Assembly: GCF_002210165.1 (NCBI RefSeq)
Contig: NZ_AQQP01000009.1
Span: 1-64,000, forward strand
DNA length: 64,000 nucleotides
Reading direction: 5' to 3'
From: Phaeobacter sp. 22II1-1F12B
GTDB lineage: Bacteria; Pseudomonadota; Alphaproteobacteria; Rhodobacterales; Rhodobacteraceae
The position numbers and the translations under genes were made by a program. Positions 26,440 through 34,542 of the stretch are shown here, piece by piece. How positions within the stretch are numbered: position 1 is the first letter of the stretch; each line of letters opens with the position of its first letter. Under the pieces are notes generated by a model. That model did no database searches. It was given only the letters and a program-made list of their open reading frames with translations, and had not been told where the DNA came from.

Positions 26440-27435
26440 ATGAAAGCCTTGTTGAGCACCGCCGTTGGCGGACCCGAAAGCCTTGAGCTTAAAGAAATCG
26501 AAACGCCTGCTCCGGGAAAAGGACAGGTTTTGATTCGAACCCGTGCCTCGGGGGTCAACTTTCCTGACACGCTTATGATCCGCGATCTTTATCAGTTCAA
26601 ACCCGAGCGTCCCTTTGCGCCCGGTGGCGAAATCGCCGGTACCGTGGAAACGGTCGGCGAAGGTGTGACGAATGTCGCGCCGGGCGACCGCGTGCTTGCC
26701 CTGACCGGTCACGGTGGTTTTGCGACCCATACAATCGCCGAGGCCGCCCGGCTGATCAAAATCCCCGATGATATGCCATTTGAAGACGCGGCTTGCTTTA
26801 TCTTTACCTATGGAACCTCGCATCACGCGCTTAAAGATCGCGCGCATATCAAGGCAGGCGATTCCCTCCTGATCCTCGGGGCAGCGGGAGGTGTTGGTGC
26901 GGCGGCAATCGAACTTGGGAAGGCGGCCGGGGCCAAGGTAATCGCGGCGGTCTCTTCCCAGGAAAAGGCCGATTTCTGCAAGGAACTTGGTGCGGATGAG
27001 ACCATCGTCTATGACCGTGCGCTTGAAAAAGAAGGCCAGAAAGCGTTTTCCGCCCAGATCAAGGATATCGTCGGCAAGGACGGCGTCGATATCGTCTATG
27101 ATGCGGTTGGCGGTGCCTATGCCGAGCCAGCCATTCGAGCGCTGGCGTGGGAAGGCCGCTTTCTTGTCGTTGGATTCCCTGCCGGTATCCCCAAAATCCC
27201 GCTGAACCTTGCCCTGCTCAAAGGGTGTCAGATCGTCGGCGTGTTCTGGGGCGATTCCACCAGACGCGACCCCAAGGGACACGCAGAGAACGTCGCCGAA
27301 TTGTTCGACATGTATTCCAAGGGCAAGATCAAGCCCCGAATCTCTGCGTCGTTCCCGCTGGAAAAAGCAGCTGATGCACTGACGATGATGCAGGACCGAA
27401 AGGTCATGGGAAAGGTCGTGGTGACGACGGACTGA
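26440..27435 (+). CDS. NADPH:quinone oxidoreductase family protein (zinc-free MDR)
   Basis: 331 residues of the medium-chain dehydrogenase/reductase superfamily. The GroES-like N-terminal domain shows RASGVNFPDTLMIRD and APGGEIAGTVETVGEGV; the Rossmann domain has LGAAGGVGAAAIELGKAAGAKV and VYDAVGG. No zinc-ligand set is seen, as in quinone oxidoreductases and crotonyl-CoA-reductase-like enzymes. The start at 26440 is set by GGGGAGGA (26427-26434); the frame is open far upstream without coding character. It may reduce an enoyl or quinone substrate linked to the pathway. Confidence 0.88.
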   Translation: MKALLSTAVGGPESLELKEIETPAPGKGQVLIRTRASGVNFPDTLMIRDLYQFKPERPFAPGGEIAGTVETVGEGVTNVAPGDRVLALTGHGGFATHTIAEAARLIKIPDDMPFEDAACFIFTYGTSHHALKDRAHIKAGDSLLILGAAGGVGAAAIELGKAAGAKVIAAVSSQEKADFCKELGADETIVYDRALEKEGQKAFSAQIKDIVGKDGVDIVYDAVGGAYAEPAIRALAWEGRFLVVGFPAGIPKIPLNLALLKGCQIVGVFWGDSTRRDPKGHAENVAELFDMYSKGKIKPRISASFPLEKAADALTMMQDRKVMGKVVVTTD

Positions 27436-27444
27436 CGCCCGGGA

Positions 27445-28101
27445 TCACCCCAGATGCGTACAGTCGTTAAAGCCTTTCACCCACATGGTGTCGCCGAGGA
27501 TGACAAGTCGGCTGATAGAGCCGTTGTCCGCCCCGTTGAAATGGAACGGACGGGCACCGCTGGCGATAGACATGGCGGCACCGATAACGCCGCCATGAAC
27601 GACAACGGCGACCCGCTGGTCGGGATGCGCAGCGGCGATCCGCAAAAGGCCGGCACGCACCCGGTCATGAAGCTGCTGCGTCGTTTCCGCGTTCGGAATT
27701 TCACCCCATTCCTCGCGTTCAATCGCGCGCATGAACTCCGGCGCCTTTTCTGCAGCCTTAATGCGGTATTCACCGCCATCCCAGTCGCCAAGGCGGATTT
27801 CTCTCAAGTCCGGTTCGACTTGCGGTGTCAGGTTCAAGTGGCGCGCCAAGGGCGCGGCTGTCTGGTGTGTGCGTCTCAACGTCGTCACGTAAATCGCGGA
27901 AATCGCGTCTTTTTTCAGACGTTCACCGACAAGAATGGCCTGTTCTTCCCCCATGGGGTGAAGCGCCGGATCGCCATGACCATCGACCATGGGAAAACTC
28001 TCACCGGGACGCGAGGCCTCGGTCCGACCGTGCCGGATCAGAAGAAGATCGGCAGCGCCTTTGGGCGGCAGGTAATCGCTCTGATGATATTCCTTCGTCA
28101 T
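27445..28101 (-). CDS. Histidine phosphatase family protein
   Basis: 218 residues with both catalytic motifs: LLLIRHGRTEASRPGE near residue 20 and VVVHGGVIGAA near 170. LRRTHQTAAPLA and EIRLGDWDGGEY also fit the phosphoglycerate-mutase-like phosphatases. It is convergent with the quinone oxidoreductase (9 bases apart) and divergent from the CurA-like reductase. The start at 28101 (MTKEYHQSDYLPPKG) is preferred over the ATG at 28143. Substrate unknown. Unlike the paralogue at 20350-21000 it keeps the second His. Confidence 0.85.
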   Translation of the reverse strand: MTKEYHQSDYLPPKGAADLLLIRHGRTEASRPGESFPMVDGHGDPALHPMGEEQAILVGERLKKDAISAIYVTTLRRTHQTAAPLARHLNLTPQVEPDLREIRLGDWDGGEYRIKAAEKAPEFMRAIEREEWGEIPNAETTQQLHDRVRAGLLRIAAAHPDQRVAVVVHGGVIGAAMSIASGARPFHFNGADNGSISRLVILGDTMWVKGFNDCTHLG

Positions 28102-28224
28102 AAAATGCTTTCCTTGCCGTCTGCTGCAATGAATTGCGCCCACCTACCCATATCAGCTCACCGATGACAACACGCCGGATCGCGAACTCTGCGAGCGGCG
28201 AAACCGAAATCAAGGGACATGACC

Positions 28225-29241
28225 ATGACAAACCGCCAGATCACGATTGCAGAATTGCCGACCGGCAATCTTACACCCGATCATTTCAAACTGGCCGAAA
28301 CCGGAATGCCCAGTCCTGGCGACGGCGACGTCCTTCTCCGCACCGTGCTGATGTCGATTGACGCAGCCAACCGAAGCTGGATGCAGGGGGCGACCTATCG
28401 TGACGCGGTTCATGCAGGCGACCCGATGCCGACCTACGCGATCTGCGAAGTGGTCGAGAGCAAGAGTTCGCGTCTCGCAAAAGGTGACGTCGTAGCTTGT
28501 GAATCGGTCTGGGCGGAACATGTGGTCCGTCCGGCGCATAAGTGCGTCAAGCTGCCTGCCGTGCGACCGCTGTCCAACCTGATGTCCGTCTACGGTATTG
28601 CAGGAAAAACCGCATTTCACGGCCTGATCGGTGTGGGGCAACCCGTCACGGGCGAAACGGTTCTGGTGTCCGCTGCTGCCGGTTCTGTCGGCTCAATCGT
28701 TGGGCAGATTGCAAAAGCGTTGGGATGCCGTGTTGTTGGCATCGCCGGGGGCGCGCAAAAATGCAAATGGGTGACAGATGAGCTAGGGTTCGACGCCTGT
28801 ATCGATTATCGCGAGCCGGGAACGGGCAAGGCGCTCCGCCAGGCGTGCCCGAACGGCGTTGACGTCTATTTTGACAATGTCGGCGGCAAAGTTCTGGAGG
28901 CCGCCCTTTTTGCCATGAACACCAAAGGGCGCGTCGTCTGTTGCGGCGCCGTCAGCCAGTATGACACGACCGATGCACCTTCGGGTCCGCGTAACCTGCC
29001 GGGTCTGGTCGTCGTCAAACGGCTGCGCATGGAAGGGTTCATCGTGATGGATTTTGCAGATCGCGATGCGACCGCGCTCAGAGCGCTGCAAACTTGGGTT
29101 GAAAAAGGCCAGATCAAGGTATTCGAAGACATCGTCGAGGGTCTGGAAAACGCACCCTCTGCGCTGATCGGTCTCTTGGCTGGCGAAAACAAAGGCAAAC
29201 GGATGGTTCGTGTCGGACCCGATCCGGAAAGCGTGCAATAG
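28225..29241 (+). CDS. CurA/PTGR-like NADP-dependent oxidoreductase (MDR)
   Basis: 338 residues. VLMSIDAANRSWM, YGIAGKTAFHGLIGVGQP, VSAAAGSVGSIVGQIAKALGCRV, the YFDNVGG motif and a late LRMEGFIVMDF are the hallmarks of the CurA/prostaglandin-reductase-like family that reduces conjugated C=C bonds. The AAGGGA site (28212-28217) is correctly spaced from ATG 28225; ATG 28219 is too close. Likely role: reduction of an alpha,beta-unsaturated ketone or enoyl intermediate. Confidence 0.86.
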   Translation: MTNRQITIAELPTGNLTPDHFKLAETGMPSPGDGDVLLRTVLMSIDAANRSWMQGATYRDAVHAGDPMPTYAICEVVESKSSRLAKGDVVACESVWAEHVVRPAHKCVKLPAVRPLSNLMSVYGIAGKTAFHGLIGVGQPVTGETVLVSAAAGSVGSIVGQIAKALGCRVVGIAGGAQKCKWVTDELGFDACIDYREPGTGKALRQACPNGVDVYFDNVGGKVLEAALFAMNTKGRVVCCGAVSQYDTTDAPSGPRNLPGLVVVKRLRMEGFIVMDFADRDATALRALQTWVEKGQIKVFEDIVEGLENAPSALIGLLAGENKGKRMVRVGPDPESVQ

Positions 29242-29258
29242 AAGGTCGAGGATTGAAA

Positions 29259-29732
29259 ATGAAAGCTATCGATGCGGCATTCGCCGAAGCAAATTCACAG
29301 GTGGGGTCGGAACTTGGGGTTTCCGAATGGGTGACGGTTGATCAGGCGACAATCGATGCCTTTGCCGAAACCACCTATGACCATCAATGGATCCATATTG
29401 ACCCCGAACGGGCCGCCAAGGAGACGCCATTCGGTGGGACGATCGCTCATGGGTTTCTGACGCTCTCGCTGGCCAGCAAGTTCGGTTATGAATGCCTTGG
29501 CCGGTACGATGGTCAGGTGATGGGGATCAACTACGGGTTTAACAAGCTTCGCTTCCTGTCCCCGGTAAAGGCGGGTGCGCGTGTTCGCGGACGGTTTGTC
29601 ATGCACGAAGTCAAGAAACGCTCGGAAACAGACCTGTTGCGAACCACCATGCTGACGATCGAAATCGAAGGTCAGGAGACGCCCGCTCTTGTCGCTGAAT
29701 GGCTGGGTCTGGCGGTATTCGAAGCGAGCTGA
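29259..29732 (+). CDS. MaoC-like (R)-specific enoyl-CoA hydratase
   Basis: 157-residue single hot-dog protein. The hydratase-2 motif is clear: YDHQWIHIDPERA with the catalytic Asp/His pair, then FGGTIAHGFLTLSL. GINYGFNKLRFLSPVKAG completes the family pattern. The ATG at 29259 follows GAGGA by 6 bases; a TTG at 29253 is an unlikely start. Co-directional with the CurA-like gene 17 bases upstream. It can supply the (R)-hydroxyacyl-CoA for the MFE-2-like dehydrogenase at 22223-23155. Confidence 0.9.
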   Translation: MKAIDAAFAEANSQVGSELGVSEWVTVDQATIDAFAETTYDHQWIHIDPERAAKETPFGGTIAHGFLTLSLASKFGYECLGRYDGQVMGINYGFNKLRFLSPVKAGARVRGRFVMHEVKKRSETDLLRTTMLTIEIEGQETPALVAEWLGLAVFEAS

Positions 29733-29762
29733 CCGGCGGTTCCATCGGCTTTCGAAAAAACT

Positions 29763-29787
29763 CCGTGCGCCGGTCGTCGGAGCACGG
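29763..29787. terminator. Hairpin downstream of the MaoC gene
   Basis: CCGTGC-g-CCG pairs with CGG-a-GCACGG around a 5-base loop, 30 bases after the hydratase stop. There is no T-run, so it is either a weak terminator or an mRNA 3' stabilising stem. Confidence 0.4.
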
Positions 29788-29809
29788 GCTTATTGACCTA
29801 TGCTGGGTC

Positions 29810-29837
29810 TTGCTGCGGACATCTTATCAGTTATATT
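29810..29837 (+). promoter_or_regulatory. Possible promoter of the LuxR-type gene
   Basis: TTGCTG (29810-29815), a 16-base spacer and TATATT (29832-29837) lie 48 bases upstream of the regulator's ATG. The region is AT-richer than its surroundings. A further TTGACC occurs at 29836-29841. Confidence 0.3.
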
Positions 29838-29884
29838 GACCTCCTATTCGTAAGATACGCCAATGTTTGTAGGGCTTTTCCGCA

Positions 29885-30640
29885 ATGAAACTACGACAGT
29901 ATCTGTACCACCTGTCCAACGTTCAGACGCTCGAGGATCTGTGGTCTGCGCATACCGCGCAGATGGCCTCTTATGGGTTTGACCGGCTACTCTACGGATT
30001 CACGCGTTTTCGCACGGAAAACTCTCTTGGCGACCCCGAAGATTTTGTCGTTCTGACAAACCATTCGCCGGAATACGTCGAAGGTTTCATGACCCAAGGG
30101 CTCTATTTCCATGCCCCGATGCTCCATTGGGCACTCAAGAACGAGGGCGCAGGAAGCTGGCGCCATCTTGGCGAGCAGTTCAACATGGGCGAGCTGACAC
30201 CCGAGGAACTCAAGGTTATCGAGTTCAATCTCAAGATGCAGGTCACCGCTGGCTATACGATCAGTTTCAAATCCGTTTCGGCACGTTCAAAAGGTGCCAT
30301 ATCCCTGGCGGCCAAGGTCGGCATGACACAGGACGATGTGGATGCGGTCTGGGAAGAGCATGGGCGTGATATCCATCTGATGAACAACTTTGCTCATCTT
30401 AAGATCCTGACGCTGCCCTACTCGCCCCCCAACCGCGGGCTGACAAAGAGGCAGCGTGAAGCATTGGAATGGGTGGGTGACGGCAAGACCACGCAGGACA
30501 TCGCGTTGTTGATGGGGCTTACCTCGGCGACGGTCGAAAAACACCTTCGTCTCGCGCGTGAGTCTCTTTCTGTCGAGACCACGGCGCAGGCCGTATTGAA
30601 GGCGGCATTGCACAACCAGATGTTCGTTCTCGAAGCCTAA
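29885..30640 (+). CDS. LuxR family transcriptional regulator (AHL-receptor type, solo)
   Basis: 251 residues with an N-terminal autoinducer-binding domain and a C-terminal LuxR HTH (about 184-245: GLTKRQREALEWVGDGKTT and the TVEKHL helix). Aligning with TraR, the invariant Trp57, Tyr61 and Asp70 are Tyr64, Phe68 and Ala77, while Pro71 and Trp85 are kept (Pro78, Trp92). The Asp that anchors the AHL amide is thus lost. No luxI synthase is found in the window. It is probably a LuxR solo with an altered ligand or none. Its target may include the dyad at 30717-30750; this is inference. Confidence 0.88.
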   Translation: MKLRQYLYHLSNVQTLEDLWSAHTAQMASYGFDRLLYGFTRFRTENSLGDPEDFVVLTNHSPEYVEGFMTQGLYFHAPMLHWALKNEGAGSWRHLGEQFNMGELTPEELKVIEFNLKMQVTAGYTISFKSVSARSKGAISLAAKVGMTQDDVDAVWEEHGRDIHLMNNFAHLKILTLPYSPPNRGLTKRQREALEWVGDGKTTQDIALLMGLTSATVEKHLRLARESLSVETTAQAVLKAALHNQMFVLEA

Positions 30641-30716
30641 GCAAAGTTCCTCCGCAAGGTTATTTCGGAAAAAGGCTGTTTTCCAAACGGTTAATGGCGG
30701 ACAGCGCCAAGAAAAC

Positions 30717-30750
30717 GTCATGTGCTTACCTAAGGTAAGGAATACATGAC
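30717..30750. repeat. Long interrupted dyad
   Basis: Outer arms GTCATGT (30717-30723) and ACATGAC (30744-30750) enclose the inner palindrome CTTACCT-a-AGGTAAG (30725-30739). Fourteen of the 17 bases of the left half are paired. It is 76 bases after the luxR stop and about 35 bases before the structured RNA candidate, so it may be an operator; there is no T-run for a terminator. Confidence 0.55.
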
Positions 30751-30779
30751 TTTCGTTAAGTTCGATTAAGACGCAATCT

Positions 30780-30980
30780 ATCCATGTTCCGTGAGTGGTG
30801 GCTTTAGCCTGGGAACATCGGGAAACGAACCTTGCAATTACAAGGCTCTCTGACCTGTCCGGTCCTGACGTGTATTCTTCCACGTTAGGGCCGGAGCTCT
30901 CTTGAACGGTCCCGTCCATCCCCAAATGGACCGTCTGGAAAGGCCGAAACCGGGGAATTTTTCCCCGGTTTCGGTTGTTT
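30780..30980 (+). ncRNA. Candidate structured small RNA
   Basis: Visible stems: ATGTTCC/GGAACAT (30784-30790 with 30812-30818); CGGGA/TCCCG (30819-30823 with 30910-30914) enclosing CCTTG/CAAGG (30830-30834 with 30841-30845) and a 15-base-pair stem (30858-30872 with 30881-30895, 8-base loop); then TCCAT/ATGGA; then the terminator at 30944-30974. In the 15-pair stem two positions pair only as G-U in plus-strand RNA and would be A-C mismatches on the other strand, which argues for the plus strand. The family is not recognised; 6S-like or novel RNA are both possible. The 5' end is a guess. Confidence 0.4.
30944..30974 (+). terminator. Strong hairpin terminator
   Basis: A perfect 14-base-pair stem (30944-30957 with 30961-30974, three-base loop) is followed by TTGTTT. 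It would end a rightward transcript, either the RNA candidate or luxR read-through. Confidence 0.65.
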
Positions 30981-31030
30981 CCTGGAAATCTGCCGACTGT
31001 CCATGCCCGTGCCCACGTTACGAGCAGGCA

Positions 31031-31056
31031 AAGAAAAAGGCGGGGTCTCCCCCGCC
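31031..31056 (-). terminator. Rho-independent terminator of rpsB-tsf
   Basis: Read leftward, GGCGGGG and CCCCGCC (31050-31056 with 31039-31045) form the stem and TTTTTCTTT follows. It lies about 27 bases after the tsf stop. Confidence 0.85.
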
Positions 31057-31082
31057 TCATCTGTCTTTCAAAGAAAACAGGT

Positions 31083-31961
31083 TCAGCCGCCGGCTGCCGT
31101 TTTTGCAACTTCTGCTGCAAAGTCTTCTTCTTTTTTCTCGATACCTTCGCCAACTTCGAGGCGAATGAAACCGGTGATGGTCGCGCCAGCTTCCTCAGCA
31201 GCGGCACCGACGGTAAGGTCGGGATTGACCACGAACTGCTGGTTAAGCAGTGTGACCTCGGCCATGAATTTCTTCATACGGCCAACGATCATCTTCTCGA
31301 TGACCTGCTCGGGCTTGCCGCTTTCACGCGCGATGTCCATCTGGACGTTTTTCTCTTTCTCGACAACGGCCGGATCCAGATCCGCTTCGCTGAGCGAGGC
31401 CGGGTTCACGGCTGCGATATGCATTGCGACCTGCTTGCCGAATGCTTCGTCACCGCCGTCCATTGCAACCAGAACGCCGATTTTGCCCATGCCGGGCGCT
31501 GCCGCGTTGTGCACGTAGGACACTACGCTGCCGCCTTCGAGGGATGCCATACGACGCAGGCTCATGTTCTCGCCAATCTTGGCGATGGCGTCGGTCAGAA
31601 CGGTTTCGACCGGCTTGCCGTTAAGATCGGCCTGCTTGAGAGCTTCGACGTCCGAAACACCCATTGCCGCCTGAGCGATCCCGCTGACCATTTCCTGGAA
31701 TTCGCTGTTCTTGGCAACGAAATCGGTTTCGGAGTTGACTTCGACGGCAACGCCTTTGCCACCTTCGACAACCACACCGACAAGCCCTTCGGCTGCGGTA
31801 CGACCGGATTTCTTTGCCGCTTTCGCGAGACCCTTGGTGCGAAGCCAGTCTACGGCTGCTTCCATGTCACCGTCGTTTTCGGTCAGCGCTTTTTTCGCGT
31901 CCATCATGCCTGCGCCGGTGCTTTCGCGCAGTTCTTTAACCATTGCTGCTGTGATTGCCAT
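31083..31961 (-). CDS. tsf: Elongation factor Ts
   Basis: Guanine-nucleotide exchange factor for EF-Tu, 292 residues. The N-terminal UBA-like domain ([40 protein letters not shown]) and the core ([14 protein letters not shown]) are typical. It follows rpsB after 77 bases, the standard order, and ends at a strong terminator. Confidence 0.98.
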   Translation of the reverse strand: MAITAAMVKELRESTGAGMMDAKKALTENDGDMEAAVDWLRTKGLAKAAKKSGRTAAEGLVGVVVEGGKGVAVEVNSETDFVAKNSEFQEMVSGIAQAAMGVSDVEALKQADLNGKPVETVLTDAIAKIGENMSLRRMASLEGGSVVSYVHNAAAPGMGKIGVLVAMDGGDEAFGKQVAMHIAAVNPASLSEADLDPAVVEKEKNVQMDIARESGKPEQVIEKMIVGRMKKFMAEVTLLNQQFVVNPDLTVGAAAEEAGATITGFIRLEVGEGIEKKEEDFAAEVAKTAAGG

Positions 31962-32038
31962 TTCGGGCTCTCCTCAAATCGTGCCGGGATCGGGGCAGGT
32001 CTAGCCTGCCCCGTATGTCAATGTCGTGACAGAAGCGA

Positions 32039-32908
32039 TCAGCCGTTGGCTTTCTCGACGGTGTCCTGCTTGGATTCGATGTCCAGCGGAGCGTCCTTGC
32101 TCATCGCGTCATCATGCGCGGTCTCGGAGGAGACGTTGCCGATTTCGACGCCATCGTCAGCAAGGGTTTCTTCTTCGGGTGCTTCTTCGAAGGAACCGAT
32201 GTCAACACCGGCCGCGCCGAGCTGGGCGCTCATGCCGTCGAGTGCTGCGCGCGAAACCAGATCGCAGTAGAGAGCGATTGCGCGTGCCGCGTCATCGTTG
32301 CCGGGGATCACGTAGTCGATGCCGTCGGGCGAGCAGTTGGTGTCGACAACAGCAACAACCGGGATGCCCAGCTTGTTGGCTTCTGCGATTGCCAGTTGCT
32401 CTTTCTTGACGTCGATGACGAAGAGCAGGTCGGGCGTGCCGCCCATTTCGCGGATACCACCCAGAGACGCGGTCAGTTTGGCCTGGTCGCGTTCCATGCC
32501 AAGACGCTCTTTCTTGGTGAGGCCTTCAAAGCCGGATTCCATCTGCTCGTCGATCTGCTTGAGACGGTTGATCGACTGGGAAACGGTTTTCCAGTTGGTG
32601 AGCGTGCCACCCAGCCAACGGTGGTTCATGTAATACTGTGCGGATTTCTCGGCTGCATCTGCGATCGGCTTTTGTGCCTGACGCTTGGTGCCGACAAAGA
32701 GGATCCGGCCGTTTTTGGCAACGGTTTCACGGATGACTTGCAGAGCCTGGTCCAGCATCGGAACAGTCTGCGTCAGGTCCATGATGTGGATGCCGTTGCG
32801 GTCACCGTAGATGTACGGCGCCATGCGGGGGTTCCAGCGCTGTGTCTGGTGACCAAAGTGAACGCCAGCTTCGAGCAGCTGACGCATGGTGAACTCAGGA
32901 AGAGCCAT
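32039..32908 (-). CDS. rpsB: 30S ribosomal protein S2
   Basis: 289 residues. It begins [20 protein letters not shown] and contains [15 protein letters not shown]-type ([13 protein letters not shown]) and [24 protein letters not shown] signatures. An acidic extension of about 40 residues follows the S2 core, as in other alphaproteobacteria. First gene of the rpsB-tsf operon. Confidence 0.98.
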   Translation of the reverse strand: MALPEFTMRQLLEAGVHFGHQTQRWNPRMAPYIYGDRNGIHIMDLTQTVPMLDQALQVIRETVAKNGRILFVGTKRQAQKPIADAAEKSAQYYMNHRWLGGTLTNWKTVSQSINRLKQIDEQMESGFEGLTKKERLGMERDQAKLTASLGGIREMGGTPDLLFVIDVKKEQLAIAEANKLGIPVVAVVDTNCSPDGIDYVIPGNDDAARAIALYCDLVSRAALDGMSAQLGAAGVDIGSFEEAPEEETLADDGVEIGNVSSETAHDDAMSKDAPLDIESKQDTVEKANG

Positions 32909-32930
32909 GCTTGTTTACCTTTCCGGTTTC

Positions 32931-32948
32931 GCCTCGGCGGGGGTATTC
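32931..32948. repeat. Short GC-rich intergenic motif, copy 1
   Basis: GCCTC-GGCGGGGGTATTC lies just upstream of rpsB. A closely similar copy is at 37522-37541 between proB and proA. Such GCCTCCGGCGGGGGTATTT-like strings seem common between genes in Rhodobacteraceae; that recollection needs a genome count. Confidence 0.35.
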
Positions 32949-32963
32949 AGAGCGTGTGCTCCA

Positions 32964-33024
32964 ACCGGCGGACCTTTGGGGATGTCTCCCCCATCGGCCC
33001 AAACCCCGCCTGCGGGTTTTGAAT
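32964..33024 (-). promoter_or_regulatory. Possible structured leader of rpsB
   Basis: In the leftward transcript, AAACCCGC/GCGGGGTTT (with one bulged G, around 33001-33019) and GGGGG-agaca-TCCCC (around 32978-32992) form two consecutive stems within 120 bases of the rpsB start. S2 autoregulates its own mRNA in several bacteria. The first stem could also be a remnant of a rightward terminator (TTTT follows on the plus strand). Confidence 0.3.
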
Positions 33025-33128
33025 GGCGCGCGTATAGGCCATGCGGATGATGGGTGCAAGTCCTGTTTGACAGAAGCTTTACCCGATGCAAGGTTTGCGG
33101 GATTTTGATCTGCAAAGGCACATTATTC

Positions 33129-33722
33129 ATGAAACGCCCGGTGCTTCAGTTCTGGTTCGAATTCGCTTCGACCTATTCCTACCTGTCCGCGATGCGGGTG
33201 GAGGAGATGGCTGCTAATGCCGGTGTGGCGGTATCCTGGCACCCCTTCTGGCTAGGGCCTATTTTCAAAGCACAGGGCTGGGACAGTTCGCCGTTCAATC
33301 TCTACCCTGTCAAAGGCCAGTACATGTGGCGTGACATGGAACGGCTTTGTGCGGCGCGCGGCCTGCCCTTTGCCCGCCCGGATCCTTTCCCGCAAAACAG
33401 CGTGCTCGCGGCGCGCACGGCGATCCTTGCTCTTGAAAGCGACAAGGGCCCCGAATTCTGCCGCTCGATCTACAGGTCTGAATTCGGGGAAGGTAAAGGA
33501 ATTTCGGATCCTGACGGTTTGCGCGGACTTTTGGTGCAAAGCGGGCTGCCGGATGATCTGGTCGAAAAAGCCTCGGAACCAGAAGCAAAACAGGCGCTTA
33601 AGGATAATGTCGAAAAGGCCATGGCGCTTGGTGTCTTTGGCGCGCCAAGCTTTATTGCCGGGAATGAACTGTTCTGGGGCGATGATCGACTTGAGGCCGC
33701 TATTGCCCATCTGGCGCAATAG
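33129..33722 (+). CDS. 2-hydroxychromene-2-carboxylate isomerase family protein (DsbA/kappa-GST fold)
   Basis: 197 residues. It opens with LQFWFEFASTYSYLSAMRVE, where the Ser of STYSYL occupies the catalytic position of kappa-class GSTs and HCCA isomerase; YPVKGQYMWRDMERLC and the cis-Pro near GVFGAPSFI also fit. The ATG at 33129 gives the family length; upstream codons are poor. Its 3' end overlaps olsA by 23 bases in convergent orientation. The substrate in an organism without naphthalene genes is unknown. Confidence 0.86.
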   Translation: MKRPVLQFWFEFASTYSYLSAMRVEEMAANAGVAVSWHPFWLGPIFKAQGWDSSPFNLYPVKGQYMWRDMERLCAARGLPFARPDPFPQNSVLAARTAILALESDKGPEFCRSIYRSEFGEGKGISDPDGLRGLLVQSGLPDDLVEKASEPEAKQALKDNVEKAMALGVFGAPSFIAGNELFWGDDRLEAAIAHLAQ

Positions 33723-34542
33723 ACAACCCGGTTTCCAATCCTTTGCGCACGGCATTTTCACAAGCCGCCGCAAGCGTTTTACGATTGGTGAAATCCGCCA
33801 CTTTCAGCGGGGGGTGGTAAAAGAGTTCGACCCGCCCTTGTCGCGGGCTTGAAAGCGTCTTGAGCAGATGACTGCCGAAATCCATGTCGCCCCACCAACC
33901 GTAAAACCTATCGGGCGCCTTTGCAGGCGCGTGATAGACAACGGAAACGGGCTGTATTTGCATCGCATCGTGCAGCGGTTCGGAAAAGAAGGGTTCAAAC
34001 AGGGTCGTTTTGAACGGTAAGAGCCGAAGCCCATCGGTCGATGTTCCTTCTGGAAAGAACAGCAGTTTGTGACCGGCGGACAGACGATCTTCAAACATCT
34101 GTGTGTGGTCTCGCGCCTTGCGGCGGTCCCTTTCAATGAAAACGGTGCCAGTCGCCTGTGCGAGCCAGCCAATACCTGGCCATCCCGCCACCTCGGCTTT
34201 GGAAACGAAATAGATCCGTTTCCGTGCATTCAGTGAGAATATATCGAGCCATGAAACGTGGTTGGCGACAACCGCCCCCTGCCCCTTCATCAGGTCGCCG
34301 TGTACGGAAAATCCAATACCCATGATGCGGAGCGCGTTCCGGCACACGAACTGGGTGATGTATGGCGTGACAGGCCTGTGAAGCCCAAAGACAGGACGCT
34401 CGACGAGACGGATCGCAAGCAGGACCAGAAGCCCTCCGAAGACGAGCAGACCCAGCGGTAAGCCACGCAGGATGACCAGTATCCACCCCAATGGCGACAC
34501 ATGCACCGGGTCAGGGTTGGCATCACTCTTCCACGTGGTCAT
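33700..34542 (-). CDS. olsA: Lyso-ornithine lipid O-acyltransferase (PlsC family)
   Basis: 280 residues. An N-terminal hydrophobic segment (LVFGGLLVLLAIRLV) is followed by the acyltransferase motifs HVSWLD (HX4D) and FPEGTSTDG. Its start overlaps the olsB stop by 4 bases, which together with olsB identifies it as OlsA, the second step of ornithine lipid synthesis at the inner membrane, rather than a general 1-acylglycerol-phosphate acyltransferase. Confidence 0.88.
   Translation of the reverse strand: MTTWKSDANPDPVHVSPLGWILVILRGLPLGLLVFGGLLVLLAIRLVERPVFGLHRPVTPYITQFVCRNALRIMGIGFSVHGDLMKGQGAVVANHVSWLDIFSLNARKRIYFVSKAEVAGWPGIGWLAQATGTVFIERDRRKARDHTQMFEDRLSAGHKLLFFPEGTSTDGLRLLPFKTTLFEPFFSEPLHDAMQIQPVSVVYHAPAKAPDRFYGWWGDMDFGSHLLKTLSSPRQGRVELFYHPPLKVADFTNRKTLAAACENAVRKGLETGLSIAPDGQ

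Larger units (their letters stand above)
30641..31082. other. Intergenic region between convergent luxR and tsf
   Basis: A 442-base gap with no convincing reading frame. It is unusually structured: a 34-base dyad (30717-30750), a cluster of plus-strand hairpins (30784-30929), a plus-strand terminator (30944-30974) and the leftward tsf terminator (31031-31056). Because the flanking genes point toward each other, the plus-strand structures do not belong to the leader of either gene. Confidence 0.7.

Noticed and set aside
25741-27282. 513-codon minus-strand open frame
   Set aside because: It runs across the divergent promoter and the start of both the dehydrogenase and the quinone oxidoreductase; no coding signature.
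30784-30845. tRNA or tmRNA remnant on the minus strand
   Set aside because: A GGTTCG string resembles a T-arm and CCACCA occurs nearby, but no cloverleaf, acceptor pairing or tag frame can be formed.
30975-32270. 431-codon plus-strand open frame
   Set aside because: Antisense to tsf and the end of rpsB; composition is low-complexity and shows no domain.
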